NCBI GenBank assembly: GCA_016295145.1
Contig: JAEDLR010000022.1
Span: 1 to 25,965, forward strand
DNA: 25,965 bases
Direction of reading: 5' to 3'
Source of the DNA: Oscillospiraceae bacterium
GTDB lineage: Bacteria; Bacillota; Clostridia; Oscillospirales; Ruminococcaceae
Both the position numbers and the translations under genes were made by a program. The notes under the pieces are model-generated. The model was not told the origin of the DNA. It was given only the letters and a program-made list of their open reading frames with translations, and searched no databases. Positions 1-7,033 of this stretch are shown in pieces. The stretch's first letter is position 1. Each line of letters starts with the position of its first letter.

Positions 1-286
1 GCACCTTTCGCGGATCTTTGATGCAGCGCAATTCCTTGATGGGCGTATCCGTATCACGGACATAGAGAATCACCGTACCACAGCCGACAAGCCGCTGCCA
101 GAACGGCAGTACCAACTTTTTATCGGTGACTTTATAGAGGTCAAGCTCGTCCTCGGCGAGATTGAGCATACCGGTACGGGTCACGACTTTGGTCTCGGTA
201 AGATAATAGACCGTGAAGCTCCACGGCAAGCCGAATATGGTGCGCTTCCGGTCGCGCCAGAGATATGAAAAGCTTTCCTTTGCCAT
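1..286 (-). CDS. PH-domain (bPH2/YdbS-like) protein, 3' end missing
   Basis: The reading frame starts at an ATG whose complement is at 284-286, with a GGAGGA ribosome site just upstream (complement of 294-300), and is open to the window edge, so only the first ~95 residues are present. The N-terminus (MAKESFSYLWRDRKR) leads into FTVYYLTETKVVTRTGMLN, then an acidic LAEDELDLYKV stretch, LPFWQRLVGCGTVILYV and a DTPIKELRCIKDP ending. This is the usual beta-strand layout of small bacterial PH-domain proteins, where a 'T-x-R-x-G-x-L' turn is followed by 'GxGTI'. No membrane segment is seen in the part present. It begins 38 bases after the xylosidase stop on the same strand and could be co-transcribed, but its role is unknown and no functional link is evident. 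The family call rests on sequence pattern only. Confidence 0.75.
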   Translation of the reverse strand, partial: MAKESFSYLWRDRKRTIFGLPWSFTVYYLTETKVVTRTGMLNLAEDELDLYKVTDKKLVLPFWQRLVGCGTVILYVRDTDTPIKELRCIKDPRKV

Positions 287-324
287 GATACGGTTCCTCC
301 AATTCAGATATTGATTCCGTTATT

Positions 325-2697
325 TTACAGGTTGATTACGGTTTTACCGCTGCTGTCGGCAGCAACGACAAGATCGGTGCCTGCCACACAAAATGTAAAC
401 TGCCTGTCCGTTGCAGGATATGTCACGGTAATGGTATTGCCGCTGCGCACTGCGGTAATCGTCATCAACTTGCCGCCCTCTGCTGCGTACACATCGCAGG
501 AAGCCGTTTTGCCATCTGCCAGACCGCAAATGAGATAAGTTGCGCCCTCCAGATAATCATAAACAACATCCTTTTCAAAGTTACCGAGGCCCAGAATGGT
601 GCCGGGCTTCACATACAGGGGCATTTGCAGATAGTTGCAGTGGCGGGAAATCCACTTGCCGCCCGTTGTCAAAGGTGCCGCATAGGAAGCGGAAAGCAAG
701 TCAAACCACTGGCCCTCAGGCAGATAGAACTGCACATCGCCGCTTTCATCAAACACCGGTGCGCAAAGCAGACTCTCACCGAGCATATACTGACGGTCCA
801 GTGTCAGGCAAGTGGGATCATCTGCAAAATCAATGACCATTGCACGCATCATTGGCACGCCGGTTTCATGGGTATGATTTGCCTGTGCCCACAGATATGG
901 CATCAGCTTGCCTTTCAGCTTAGTAAAATGCCGCAACACTGCACAGGCATTTTCGGGATTATTGGGGTCATCATCCTCATATGCCCACGGCACACGATAA
1001 GAAGTAGAACCATGCAAACGGCTATGGGTACTCATCAAACCAAATGCGCACCAGCGCTTATAAACATCGGGCGATGCTGTCTGCTCAAATCCGCCGATAT
1101 CATGGCTGAAGAAGCCGAAGCCCGAGGCACACAGTGACAGACCTCCACGCAGGGTTTCTGCCATAGCACTGTATTCTGCAGCACAGTCACCGCCCCAGTG
1201 CACAGGGAACTTCTGACCGCCGACCGTTGCGCTTCTGGCAAACAGGCAGGCGTTGTTCATGCCCATAGACTCCTCTAGTGCCGTAAACACACACTTATTA
1301 TAAAGATATGTATAGAAGTTATGCATTGCAATGGGGTCAGAGCCATCATAATAGACGACATCGGTGGGAATACGCTCGCCGAAGTCCGTCTTGATCGCAG
1401 TAACACCCTGCTTGCACAGCTTCTTGATCTTGCCTGCAAACCACTGGTAAGCCGCAGGGTTGGTAAAGTCCACAATTGCCATACCGGGCTGCCACATATC
1501 GGTCTGGAACACGCTACCGTCACGGTTTTTGATAAAATATCCGTTGGCAACGCCCTCCTCAAACAGAGAAGACTCCTGTGCGATATAGGGATTGATCCAT
1601 ACACAAACGCCCAGATTCTTCTCGTTCTTTAAGCGGCCGAGCATCCCCTCGGGATCGGGAAACTGCTCGGTATCCCAATCAAAGCTTGTCCATGTATAGC
1701 CCTTCATCCAGAAGCAGTCGAAGTGGAACATCTGCAACGGGATATCACGCTCTGCCATGCCGTCAATGAAGGAATGCACCGTTGCTTCATCATAATTGGT
1801 GGTAAAGGAGGTAGACAGCCACAGACCCATGGTCTTTGCAGGCGTCAGGGCAGGTCTGCCGCTGAGTGCAGTATAAGTGGAAAGCACCTCGGCACAATTG
1901 GCGCCGCCGATGAGAAAATACTCCAGCGACTCGCCGGCAACCGTCATGCTGACTTTGGAAACGGTATCGGAGGCAACCTCGTAGCTCACATAACCTGTCT
2001 GGTTGGCAAGCACGCCATAGCCACGGGAACTGAGATAGAACGGCACACACTTGTAGCTCTGTTCAGAGCAAGTACCGCCATCGGCATTCCAGATATCGAC
2101 GGTCTGACCGTTCTTCACAAAGGGTGTGAACTTTTCGCCAAAACCATAGATATACTCACCGACGCTCAAGGTCAGCTGCTCACGCACATAGGTGGCTCTA
2201 CGGTCGGCAGGCAGACTCCAGAAAGTATCATCGCGCTTGGATGCCACACGTTCATCGGCGCGGTAGGCGTTCTCCTGAATATAAGAGGTTGCTCTCCAAC
2301 CGCCGCCAGTCAGATGTTTCCCGTCATACAGATACTCGATATTCCAGTTCATACCCTTGGTTACCTTGACTTCGGTCTTCCCCGAACGCAGAATGGTTTC
2401 ATGCTCGTTATCTATGATCTCAGGCACAAAGTCGAAGTCCTCGTTGAGTTCAAACCTGGGTTCCTTGTTCAGGGCACCCTTATGATGCACAATATGCACC
2501 TTAATGGTATTCTCCATGGTAGAGGTAAATACAACTTCCAGTGTCACGCCGCCCAGCGTCATGGCACGATTATAAATCTGGGTGGATGTTGCAAAGACAC
2601 GGATGCTGTTTTTGGTCACAGTCACTTCATAGGGCTGTGCAGCATAATCTACGGTAAAACCGCGGCGATTCAGCCAGAATCCATCGGAAAACTTCAT
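325..2697 (-). CDS. yicI: Alpha-xylosidase, glycoside hydrolase family 31 (YicI type)
   Basis: A full-length 790-residue GH31 enzyme predicted to release alpha-xylose from the non-reducing ends of xyloglucan oligosaccharides such as isoprimeverose. There is no signal peptide, so it should act in the cytoplasm on imported oligosaccharides. The nucleophile block KTDFGERIPTD places the catalytic aspartate at residue 438. The acid/base block HWGGDC places the second aspartate at 504. Their spacing of 66 equals that of E. coli YicI (D416 and D482). Other GH31 hallmarks are FHFDCFWM (~325), VWINPYIAQ (~366) and FFSHDIGGFE further on. The KTDFGE...YYDGSDP context favours the YicI alpha-xylosidase subgroup over alpha-glucosidases. 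The start has an AGGAGG site about 9 bases upstream and its own promoter. No xyloglucan transporter or beta-glucosidase lies nearby. Confidence 0.93.
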   Translation of the reverse strand: MKFSDGFWLNRRGFTVDYAAQPYEVTVTKNSIRVFATSTQIYNRAMTLGGVTLEVVFTSTMENTIKVHIVHHKGALNKEPRFELNEDFDFVPEIIDNEHETILRSGKTEVKVTKGMNWNIEYLYDGKHLTGGGWRATSYIQENAYRADERVASKRDDTFWSLPADRRATYVREQLTLSVGEYIYGFGEKFTPFVKNGQTVDIWNADGGTCSEQSYKCVPFYLSSRGYGVLANQTGYVSYEVASDTVSKVSMTVAGESLEYFLIGGANCAEVLSTYTALSGRPALTPAKTMGLWLSTSFTTNYDEATVHSFIDGMAERDIPLQMFHFDCFWMKGYTWTSFDWDTEQFPDPEGMLGRLKNEKNLGVCVWINPYIAQESSLFEEGVANGYFIKNRDGSVFQTDMWQPGMAIVDFTNPAAYQWFAGKIKKLCKQGVTAIKTDFGERIPTDVVYYDGSDPIAMHNFYTYLYNKCVFTALEESMGMNNACLFARSATVGGQKFPVHWGGDCAAEYSAMAETLRGGLSLCASGFGFFSHDIGGFEQTASPDVYKRWCAFGLMSTHSRLHGSTSYRVPWAYEDDDPNNPENACAVLRHFTKLKGKLMPYLWAQANHTHETGVPMMRAMVIDFADDPTCLTLDRQYMLGESLLCAPVFDESGDVQFYLPEGQWFDLLSASYAAPLTTGGKWISRHCNYLQMPLYVKPGTILGLGNFEKDVVYDYLEGATYLICGLADGKTASCDVYAAEGGKLMTITAVRSGNTITVTYPATDRQFTFCVAGTDLVVAADSSGKTVINL

Positions 2698-2793
2698 GGG
2701 ATGGTAACCTCCTGCATACTATGTATTTTTCTAATTGTCTTTCCGCACGATGAGAAAAATGCATAGCTACTCACCATACAAAAAGGCATTTAC

Positions 2794-2822
2794 ATTCTAT
2801 CATAAAAAAGCCGGAATGTCAA
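2794..2822 (-). promoter_or_regulatory. Promoter of the alpha-xylosidase gene
   Basis: On the minus strand there is a consensus TTGACA (complement of 2817-2822), a 17-base spacer and TAGAAT (complement of 2794-2799). The start codon is about 95 bases downstream. No catabolite-repression (cre) palindrome is obvious in the leader. Confidence 0.8.
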
Positions 2823-2881
2823 GAAAGGGTGCGATATTTCCGTAAAAAACTGTGAAAAACCGCAGACCTGTATCATAAATC

Positions 2882-2911
2882 TTGACATGATGGTAAATAT
2901 TGTGCTATACT
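2882..2911 (+). promoter_or_regulatory. Promoter of the ECF S component-coaX operon
   Basis: TTGACA at 2882-2887 and TATACT at 2906-2911 with an 18-base spacer form a strong sigma-A-type promoter. Transcription would start near 2917, leaving a leader of about 135 bases before the ATG at 3054. Confidence 0.82.
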
Positions 2912-2916
2912 AGAAT

Positions 2917-3053
2917 CGGCAAAGGCGGTTTGTGGCAGGAATACCCTGTTTTGCGGATTCCATGCGGCAAATGCTCCCCGTCGGCGCCACTGTACGATAT
3001 CCGTACTTGTATTGTATCCCATTGCGGGAATAATAACAGGAGGAGGATCTCAA
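2917..3053 (+). ncRNA. Structured 5' leader of the ECF-coaX operon; class unknown, possible riboswitch
   Basis: The untranslated leader is long for a two-gene operon and rich in potential stems. A GGAAT/ATTCC stem (2938-2942 with 2957-2961) and a TTTGC/GCAAA stem (2950-2954 with 2967-2971) overlap, so they cannot both form. Further stems are GTACG/CGTAC (2992-2996 with 3002-3006) and TATCCC/GGGAATA (3015-3020 with 3026-3032). A CTCC at 2974-2977 could pair with the GGAG of the ribosome site (3042-3045). The block GCAAAT, 13 bases, GCCACTGTA (2967-2994) resembles the cobalamin riboswitch core, but the CCCGC before ACUGU and the 3' B12 box are not recognisable. The gene context (pantothenate) does not favour cobalamin. 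Function is inferred only from length, pairing and context. Confidence 0.35.
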
Positions 3054-3638
3054 ATGGATTCCAAAACAATCAAAGCAATGGTCGGAATGGGTATTCTGAC
3101 CGCAATCGTCGTTGTGCTGCAAGCGGTTGCAAGCACAATCAAAATCGGGCCGTTCAGCATCACGCTGTGCCTTGCCCCAATCATCATCGGTGCTGCATTG
3201 TATGGCTGGAAGGCTGGTACATGGCTTGGCTTTGTGTTCGGCATCATGGTACTGGTCACAGGCGATGCTGCTGCATTTCTTGCCATTCATGCGCCGGGTA
3301 CCATCATCACGGTATTGCTCAAAGGCTGCTGTGCGGGCCTCGCTGCCAGCGGTGTTTACAAGCTGCTTGAGAAAAAGGGCTCTCTGCCTGCTGTCATCAC
3401 CGCAGGGATTGCTTGCCCCGTAGCCAACACAAGCGTTTTCCTGCTTGGCTGTCTGGTATTCTTTCTGGATACTGTCAAGCAGTGGGGCGCTGCGGCAGGC
3501 TATGAGAATGTCGGCGCCTATTTTCTGTTCGGCTTTGTCGGTCTGAATTTCGTCGTCGAGCTGGCAATCAATCTGGTACTCAGTTCGGCAATTGTCAGAA
3601 TCCTGCAAATGATTCGGAAGCCTGCCCCCACAACATAA
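3054..3638 (+). CDS. ECF transporter S component, probably for pantothenate
   Basis: A 194-residue, very hydrophobic protein with about six membrane segments, of the ECF_trnsprt (PF12822-like) substrate-binding family. It begins MDSKTIKAMVGMGILTAIVVV and has family-typical stretches such as IKIGPFSITLCLAPIIIGAALYG, FGIMVLVTGDAAAFL and PGTIITVLLKG. S components bind the vitamin and work with a shared EcfT/EcfA module, which is absent here (the group II arrangement). The start at 3054 has AGGAGGAGG just upstream; frames extending further 5' run into the leader. The stop is followed 16 bases later by coaX, which phosphorylates pantothenate, so pantothenate is the likely substrate (PanT-like). 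That specificity is inferred from gene neighbourhood, not from residues. Confidence 0.85.
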   Translation: MDSKTIKAMVGMGILTAIVVVLQAVASTIKIGPFSITLCLAPIIIGAALYGWKAGTWLGFVFGIMVLVTGDAAAFLAIHAPGTIITVLLKGCCAGLAASGVYKLLEKKGSLPAVITAGIACPVANTSVFLLGCLVFFLDTVKQWGAAAGYENVGAYFLFGFVGLNFVVELAINLVLSSAIVRILQMIRKPAPTT

Positions 3639-3654
3639 TCGGAGGAACAACGCA

Positions 3655-4428
3655 ATGAGAATTCTGGCTGTTGATATCGGCAATTCCAATATCGTCATCG
3701 GTTGCGTGAACGACCATAAGGTAGAGTTTGTGGAGCGCATCTCTACCCACCGCAACCAGACCGATCTCGAATACGCCATTAGCTGCCACATGGTGTTGCA
3801 GTTGCATAATGTTGCATATGATACCCTCGGCGGCGCCATTATTTCTTCGGTGGTACCGCCTGCAACCACACTGCTTGCCAGTGCGATTCAAAAACTGACG
3901 GGCATTCAACCGATGGTAGTTGGCCCCGGCATCAAAACGGGCGTGAACATAATGATGGATCAGCCGGCTGAGGTGGGCAGCGATCTTGTGGTCGCCGCAG
4001 TTGCCGCCATTCACGATTACGGTGCACCACTGCTCATCATTGATATGGGTACTGCCACCACAATGACGGTCATCGACCGAAACCGTAATTTCATCGGTGG
4101 ACTGATCCTGCCCGGTGTACAGCTAGCACTGCGATCTCTGGAAACGAACACGGCGCAACTACCGCATATTCACCTGAAAGCACCTGCAAAGGTCATTAAC
4201 GGCAACACCATCGACTGTATGCAAAGCGGATTGGTTTACGGCAATGCTTCACAGGTCGATGGGCTGATCGACCGCATCACCGCGGAGATAGGATACCCTC
4301 TGACCATTGTTGCAACCGGCGGCTTGGCGTCCCTGATTATTGCCCAGTGCAAACACGATATCATCATCGACCAGGAACTGCTGTTGAAAGGGCTGGATAT
4401 TCTGTTTTACAAGAATGTCAAGCGTTGA
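3655..4428 (+). CDS. coaX: Type III pantothenate kinase
   Basis: A 257-residue CoaX, the first committed step of coenzyme A synthesis (pantothenate to 4'-phosphopantothenate). It is of the ASKHA fold and is unrelated to CoaA. Visible motifs are the N-terminal phosphate loop VDIGNSN (6-12), GSDLVVAAVAA (108-118) containing the expected catalytic aspartate (D110), the second phosphate loop IIDMGTATTMTV (128-139) and FIGGLILPG (147-155). A late VATGGLA segment matches the adenosine site. Length is normal for the family. A GGAGG site (3641-3645) precedes the ATG. It sits 16 bases after the ECF S component and is the last gene before a strong terminator, so the operon pairs predicted vitamin uptake with its trapping by phosphorylation. 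Confidence 0.96.
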   Translation: MRILAVDIGNSNIVIGCVNDHKVEFVERISTHRNQTDLEYAISCHMVLQLHNVAYDTLGGAIISSVVPPATTLLASAIQKLTGIQPMVVGPGIKTGVNIMMDQPAEVGSDLVVAAVAAIHDYGAPLLIIDMGTATTMTVIDRNRNFIGGLILPGVQLALRSLETNTAQLPHIHLKAPAKVINGNTIDCMQSGLVYGNASQVDGLIDRITAEIGYPLTIVATGGLASLIIAQCKHDIIIDQELLLKGLDILFYKNVKR

Positions 4429-4434
4429 ACAAAT

Positions 4435-4476
4435 AAGCACCACTCTGTGTATGAACAACAGAGTGGTGCTTTTTTA
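4435..4476. terminator. Rho-independent terminator between convergent coaX and LCP-like gene
   Basis: A perfect 13-bp stem, AAGCACCACTCTG (4435-4447) with CAGAGTGGTGCTT (4459-4471), has an 11-base loop and a T-run at 4470-4475. It serves coaX. On the other strand the same stem is followed by a weaker T-rich tail, so it may also end the leftward transcript whose stop codon (4474-4476) abuts it. Confidence 0.93.
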
Positions 4477-5367
4477 TTCTGCTGCAAAAGCAGTCTGCAT
4501 GAATATCTCCTTGAGCTGTGCAGGGTAACTGTCGCTCATGGTGAAAATGCCGTCGGCTTCCGTGCCGAATACCGTATAACTCATAGCCGGTGCTTGCGAT
4601 TGCTGTAACACATACAGGATTGCATGACGGCGGTCTGTGAAATCTATGGCACTGATATTACTTGACACAGAACCGATGGCTGCGCTGAAATAACCATCCA
4701 CATTGGATGCGATACGCTTGGAATCCGACTGGTTGATCAGCTGCGCAATGGTCTGACCAATCACGGCGGTACGCTCACCCTCGCTGTAAAAATTCACACT
4801 GGTCAACAGCGTTTCCAGCTGTGTGGCGTCCAGATCCTGCGATACATCGTCCGGTCTCAAATTCTCATCATGAATGGTTACCAGACAGGACACATTGCCA
4901 AACACCGCGCAGACCTTCTGGAAACCTGTGCTGTCCATGCGGACATAATAGTCAATCTTCTGGTCAAACAGAACGGAAAGCGCATCTTTCGCACCGGGAA
5001 CACCGTGATTGTCGATGCACTGCTCCAACGACATCTTGGAACCTTCGTACTCAACCTGGAGATTCAGCGGAATGCCGATATAATACTCCTGCTTGCGGAT
5101 GGGGTCAAACCGCATCAGCATGACGGCTGTTTTGCGCGCAGGAGAGTCCGGTTCCAGCACAAAGAGGATCTCGTAAATATCTGCCTCTGAGATACCGGTT
5201 GTGGCACCGGGCATGGGCAATAATTCCTTATCATCGTTAATAATGCGATTGAAGAAGTAGTATCCCACACCGCCCAACACAACGGTTGCAATCAGCAGCG
5301 TAAGCAAAAATGGAATTGCAATGGAGCCGGAGGAACGGCGTTTTTTCTTCTTGGCATAAGTAGACAT
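4474..5367 (-). CDS. Membrane-anchored LytR-CpsA-Psr (LCP)-like protein, divergent
   Basis: A 297-residue protein with a lysine/arginine-rich N-terminus (STYAKKKKRRS), one membrane segment (about residues 14-38) and an extracellular domain. The domain shows the LCP order: AVMLMRFDPIRKQEYYIGIP, a conserved-position Asn-His-Gly turn, then 'DALSVLFDQKIDYYVRMDSTGFQKVCAVFG' split over two strands. LCP enzymes transfer teichoic-acid-like glycopolymers to peptidoglycan. This copy keeps the fold pattern but lacks the clear SIPRD arginines (it reads GIPLNL), so it may be a non-catalytic or altered member. The ATG at 5367 is preferred over an upstream TTG (5373). The Shine-Dalgarno AAGGAG lies 27 bases upstream of the ATG, beyond a 6-bp hairpin. 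It is the last gene of the leftward dnaD cluster and could be co-transcribed or separate. Confidence 0.62.
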   Translation of the reverse strand: MSTYAKKKKRRSSGSIAIPFLLTLLIATVVLGGVGYYFFNRIINDDKELLPMPGATTGISEADIYEILFVLEPDSPARKTAVMLMRFDPIRKQEYYIGIPLNLQVEYEGSKMSLEQCIDNHGVPGAKDALSVLFDQKIDYYVRMDSTGFQKVCAVFGNVSCLVTIHDENLRPDDVSQDLDATQLETLLTSVNFYSEGERTAVIGQTIAQLINQSDSKRIASNVDGYFSAAIGSVSSNISAIDFTDRRHAILYVLQQSQAPAMSYTVFGTEADGIFTMSDSYPAQLKEIFMQTAFAAE

Positions 5368-5376
5368 AGGCAAATC

Positions 5377-5400
5377 CGCTGCGACCTTGCAGCGCTCCTT
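5377..5400 (-). promoter_or_regulatory. Ribosome site separated from its start codon by a hairpin
   Basis: On the minus strand the order is AAGGAG, then CGCTGC-AAGGTC-GCAGCG (a perfect 6-bp stem with a 6-base loop), then GATTTGCCT and the ATG at 5367. Folding the hairpin out leaves 9 bases between Shine-Dalgarno and ATG, an ideal spacing. The unfolded distance of 27 bases would be poor. Confidence 0.55.
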
Positions 5401-5438
5401 TCAGATTTCAAAAAATAATGTGCGGCTGCTGTATCCAT

Positions 5439-6026
5439 TCAATACGTCAGTTGCACCAGTTGCGGACGGTCGGAAAGATGCTGCTCGACGGCGGTGACAT
5501 CAATCAGACGCACGGGTATTCTGCGACGCTGTGCCATTCGGATGGTTTGCCCTGTACCCGAGCGAGATTCCCCCATCACCGCAATCAGCAGGTCACTGTG
5601 GTCAACCAGATATTGATTGCGCGCCCGAAAACAATCCGGATAATAATGATCGCTCAGTTCAATGACAGCCGCAGACTCCATCATAACCATATTGAACAAG
5701 TAACGGTCACTGCCATTGAGTTTCTTTCCAAAATCACGAAACGGCTTGACGCAGATGATGCGCAGTTCAGGGGTGGTTTCACGCATTCTGCGAACAAGAT
5801 CTGCCGCAAACAGATCGATGCCATCTGCTGCACCGCAATAAAATGTCGTAACACCTTGAGAAACAGCACGATGTATTTCCTCCTGCAGCATACTCATCAA
5901 CACCTTGCGCGCAACCCCCATGGGCAGCTTCTCCAATCGGTGCCCCGAAAAGCAAGCCGAACGCAGCACGGAAGGCGGCTGTGGTTCCGCTTCGGGGAAC
6001 AGCACGGGCTCTTGCATTTCACTCAT
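5439..6026 (-). CDS. SLOG superfamily protein of the YpsA/DUF1273 type
   Basis: A 195-residue soluble protein. After a ~20-residue proline-rich lead it has SACFSGHR (23-30), the typical first strand and loop of the YpsA group, then FYCGAADGIDLFAA (~62-75), IICVKPF, a YPDCFRARNQYLVDHSDLLIAV stretch split around a helix, and a GTGQTIRMAQRR nucleotide-side loop. SLOG Rossmann-like proteins bind nucleotide-derived ligands; B. subtilis YpsA has been linked to cell division and stress, but its ligand is not settled. The start codon overlaps the dnaC-like stop by four bases (ATGA at 6023-6026), which implies translational coupling to the helicase loader. It is transcribed in the dnaD-dnaC direction. 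The molecular function here is unknown. Confidence 0.82.
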   Translation of the reverse strand: MSEMQEPVLFPEAEPQPPSVLRSACFSGHRLEKLPMGVARKVLMSMLQEEIHRAVSQGVTTFYCGAADGIDLFAADLVRRMRETTPELRIICVKPFRDFGKKLNGSDRYLFNMVMMESAAVIELSDHYYPDCFRARNQYLVDHSDLLIAVMGESRSGTGQTIRMAQRRRIPVRLIDVTAVEQHLSDRPQLVQLTY

Positions 6027-7009
6027 GGAGCATTTCCCACGGCACGCTGCATTTTACGGATACGGATGTCGCTGCCCAAAAACTCCAGCCACTTGCAGGA
6101 TGCAAACAGACGGGATACAATACGATCACCATAATCCTGCTGAATCTGCTCAGGGGTGAGATTGGTATTGATGATGATCGGCTTGTTGGCAGTGAGCCGT
6201 TCGTTGACAATCGTATATACTGTTGCCCGTGAAAATGCGGTGGAAAACTCCGTGCCGAAATCATCCAGCACAAGCAGATCACATTGCAACAACTGTGTAA
6301 GCGTATCCGCTTCGGCAGCAGCACCGCGCTTGAAATGCTCCTGCTCAATGCGGTGCAGCAAGCTACCGGCAGAATCATATATGACGCTGAAGCCCTTTGA
6401 CAGCACAACACCCGTAATCGCAAGGGAAAGATGCGTTTTGCCCAGGCCCGTTTTTCCGCACATCAGCAGTGGTTGCGAATGTATGGTAAAGTCATCGGCA
6501 TATGCCTTGCAGAAAGCAAAGATTTTCTTCATCTTTTCGTATGCATCCGCAGGTTGATCACGGTAATACTCCGTGGAAAATGCCGCAAACGAATATTGAT
6601 CCAACGAGACGCGGCTGCTAAGCTCTTCGGCTCCCACACATCCAAGCACTTGCTGAAAACAGCGGCAACGTTCGCCGTTATGAAGCCCCGTATCATTGCA
6701 ATCGGGGCAAGTATAGTGCATATCCAGATAATCGGCAGGATAGCCATGAGCCACCAGAACCGATTCCATCATATTCTGCGCTTCCACGGTCCTGCGTTGA
6801 ATCATCTGCATCAGAGCCGCCTGCTGTTCCGGGTCACGCCCTGCCTGCAACAGATGCATACAGGCGCTGCGCAGTTGTGCATCAATCTCTGCCGATTCGG
6901 GTATTTCGCGATACACCTCGGCGGTACGCATCTCCTGTTGCAGTTCAGCCTGTCTGCGGCGTGCCGCAATTCGTTCAGCAGCAACGGCATATCGTTCTTG
7001 TCTGTTCAT
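6023..7009 (-). CDS. DnaC/DnaI-type AAA+ helicase loader
   Basis: A 328-residue ATPase that would load the replicative helicase onto origin or restart DNA. The N-terminal ~95 residues are helical and charged, as expected for a helicase-binding region. A compact cysteine cluster follows (C101, C104, C115, C117, in CPDCNDTG...CRC), a probable zinc site as in DnaI. The AAA+ core has Walker A GKTGLGKT (185-192), Walker B LLVLDD (245-250), a sensor-1 region INTN (280-283) and SRLF with the sensor-2/finger arginine near 300. The start is 24 bases after the stop of the dnaD-like gene, with which it almost certainly forms one transcript. Symbols dnaC and dnaI are both used for this family, so none is assigned. 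Confidence 0.9.
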   Translation of the reverse strand: MNRQERYAVAAERIAARRRQAELQQEMRTAEVYREIPESAEIDAQLRSACMHLLQAGRDPEQQAALMQMIQRRTVEAQNMMESVLVAHGYPADYLDMHYTCPDCNDTGLHNGERCRCFQQVLGCVGAEELSSRVSLDQYSFAAFSTEYYRDQPADAYEKMKKIFAFCKAYADDFTIHSQPLLMCGKTGLGKTHLSLAITGVVLSKGFSVIYDSAGSLLHRIEQEHFKRGAAAEADTLTQLLQCDLLVLDDFGTEFSTAFSRATVYTIVNERLTANKPIIINTNLTPEQIQQDYGDRIVSRLFASCKWLEFLGSDIRIRKMQRAVGNAP

Positions 7010-7033
7010 TTCGAAGCGTACTCCTCTCGTTTT

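Noticed and set aside
1723..2766. Long open frame (347 codons) on the plus strand opposite the alpha-xylosidase
   Set aside because: The opposite strand encodes a full GH31 enzyme with all catalytic motifs. The plus-strand product has no recognisable domain and no ribosome site, so it is a codon-bias shadow.
2967..2994. Cobalamin riboswitch
   Set aside because: GCAAAT-N13-GCCACTGTA resembles the core, but the CCCGC element and the 3' B12 box are not found, and the operon is for pantothenate. Kept only as an unclassified leader.
2910..3869. 319-codon minus-strand frame across the ECF S component and coaX start
   Set aside because: It spans two well-supported genes and the promoter between them, has a composition unlike a real protein, and has no family resemblance.
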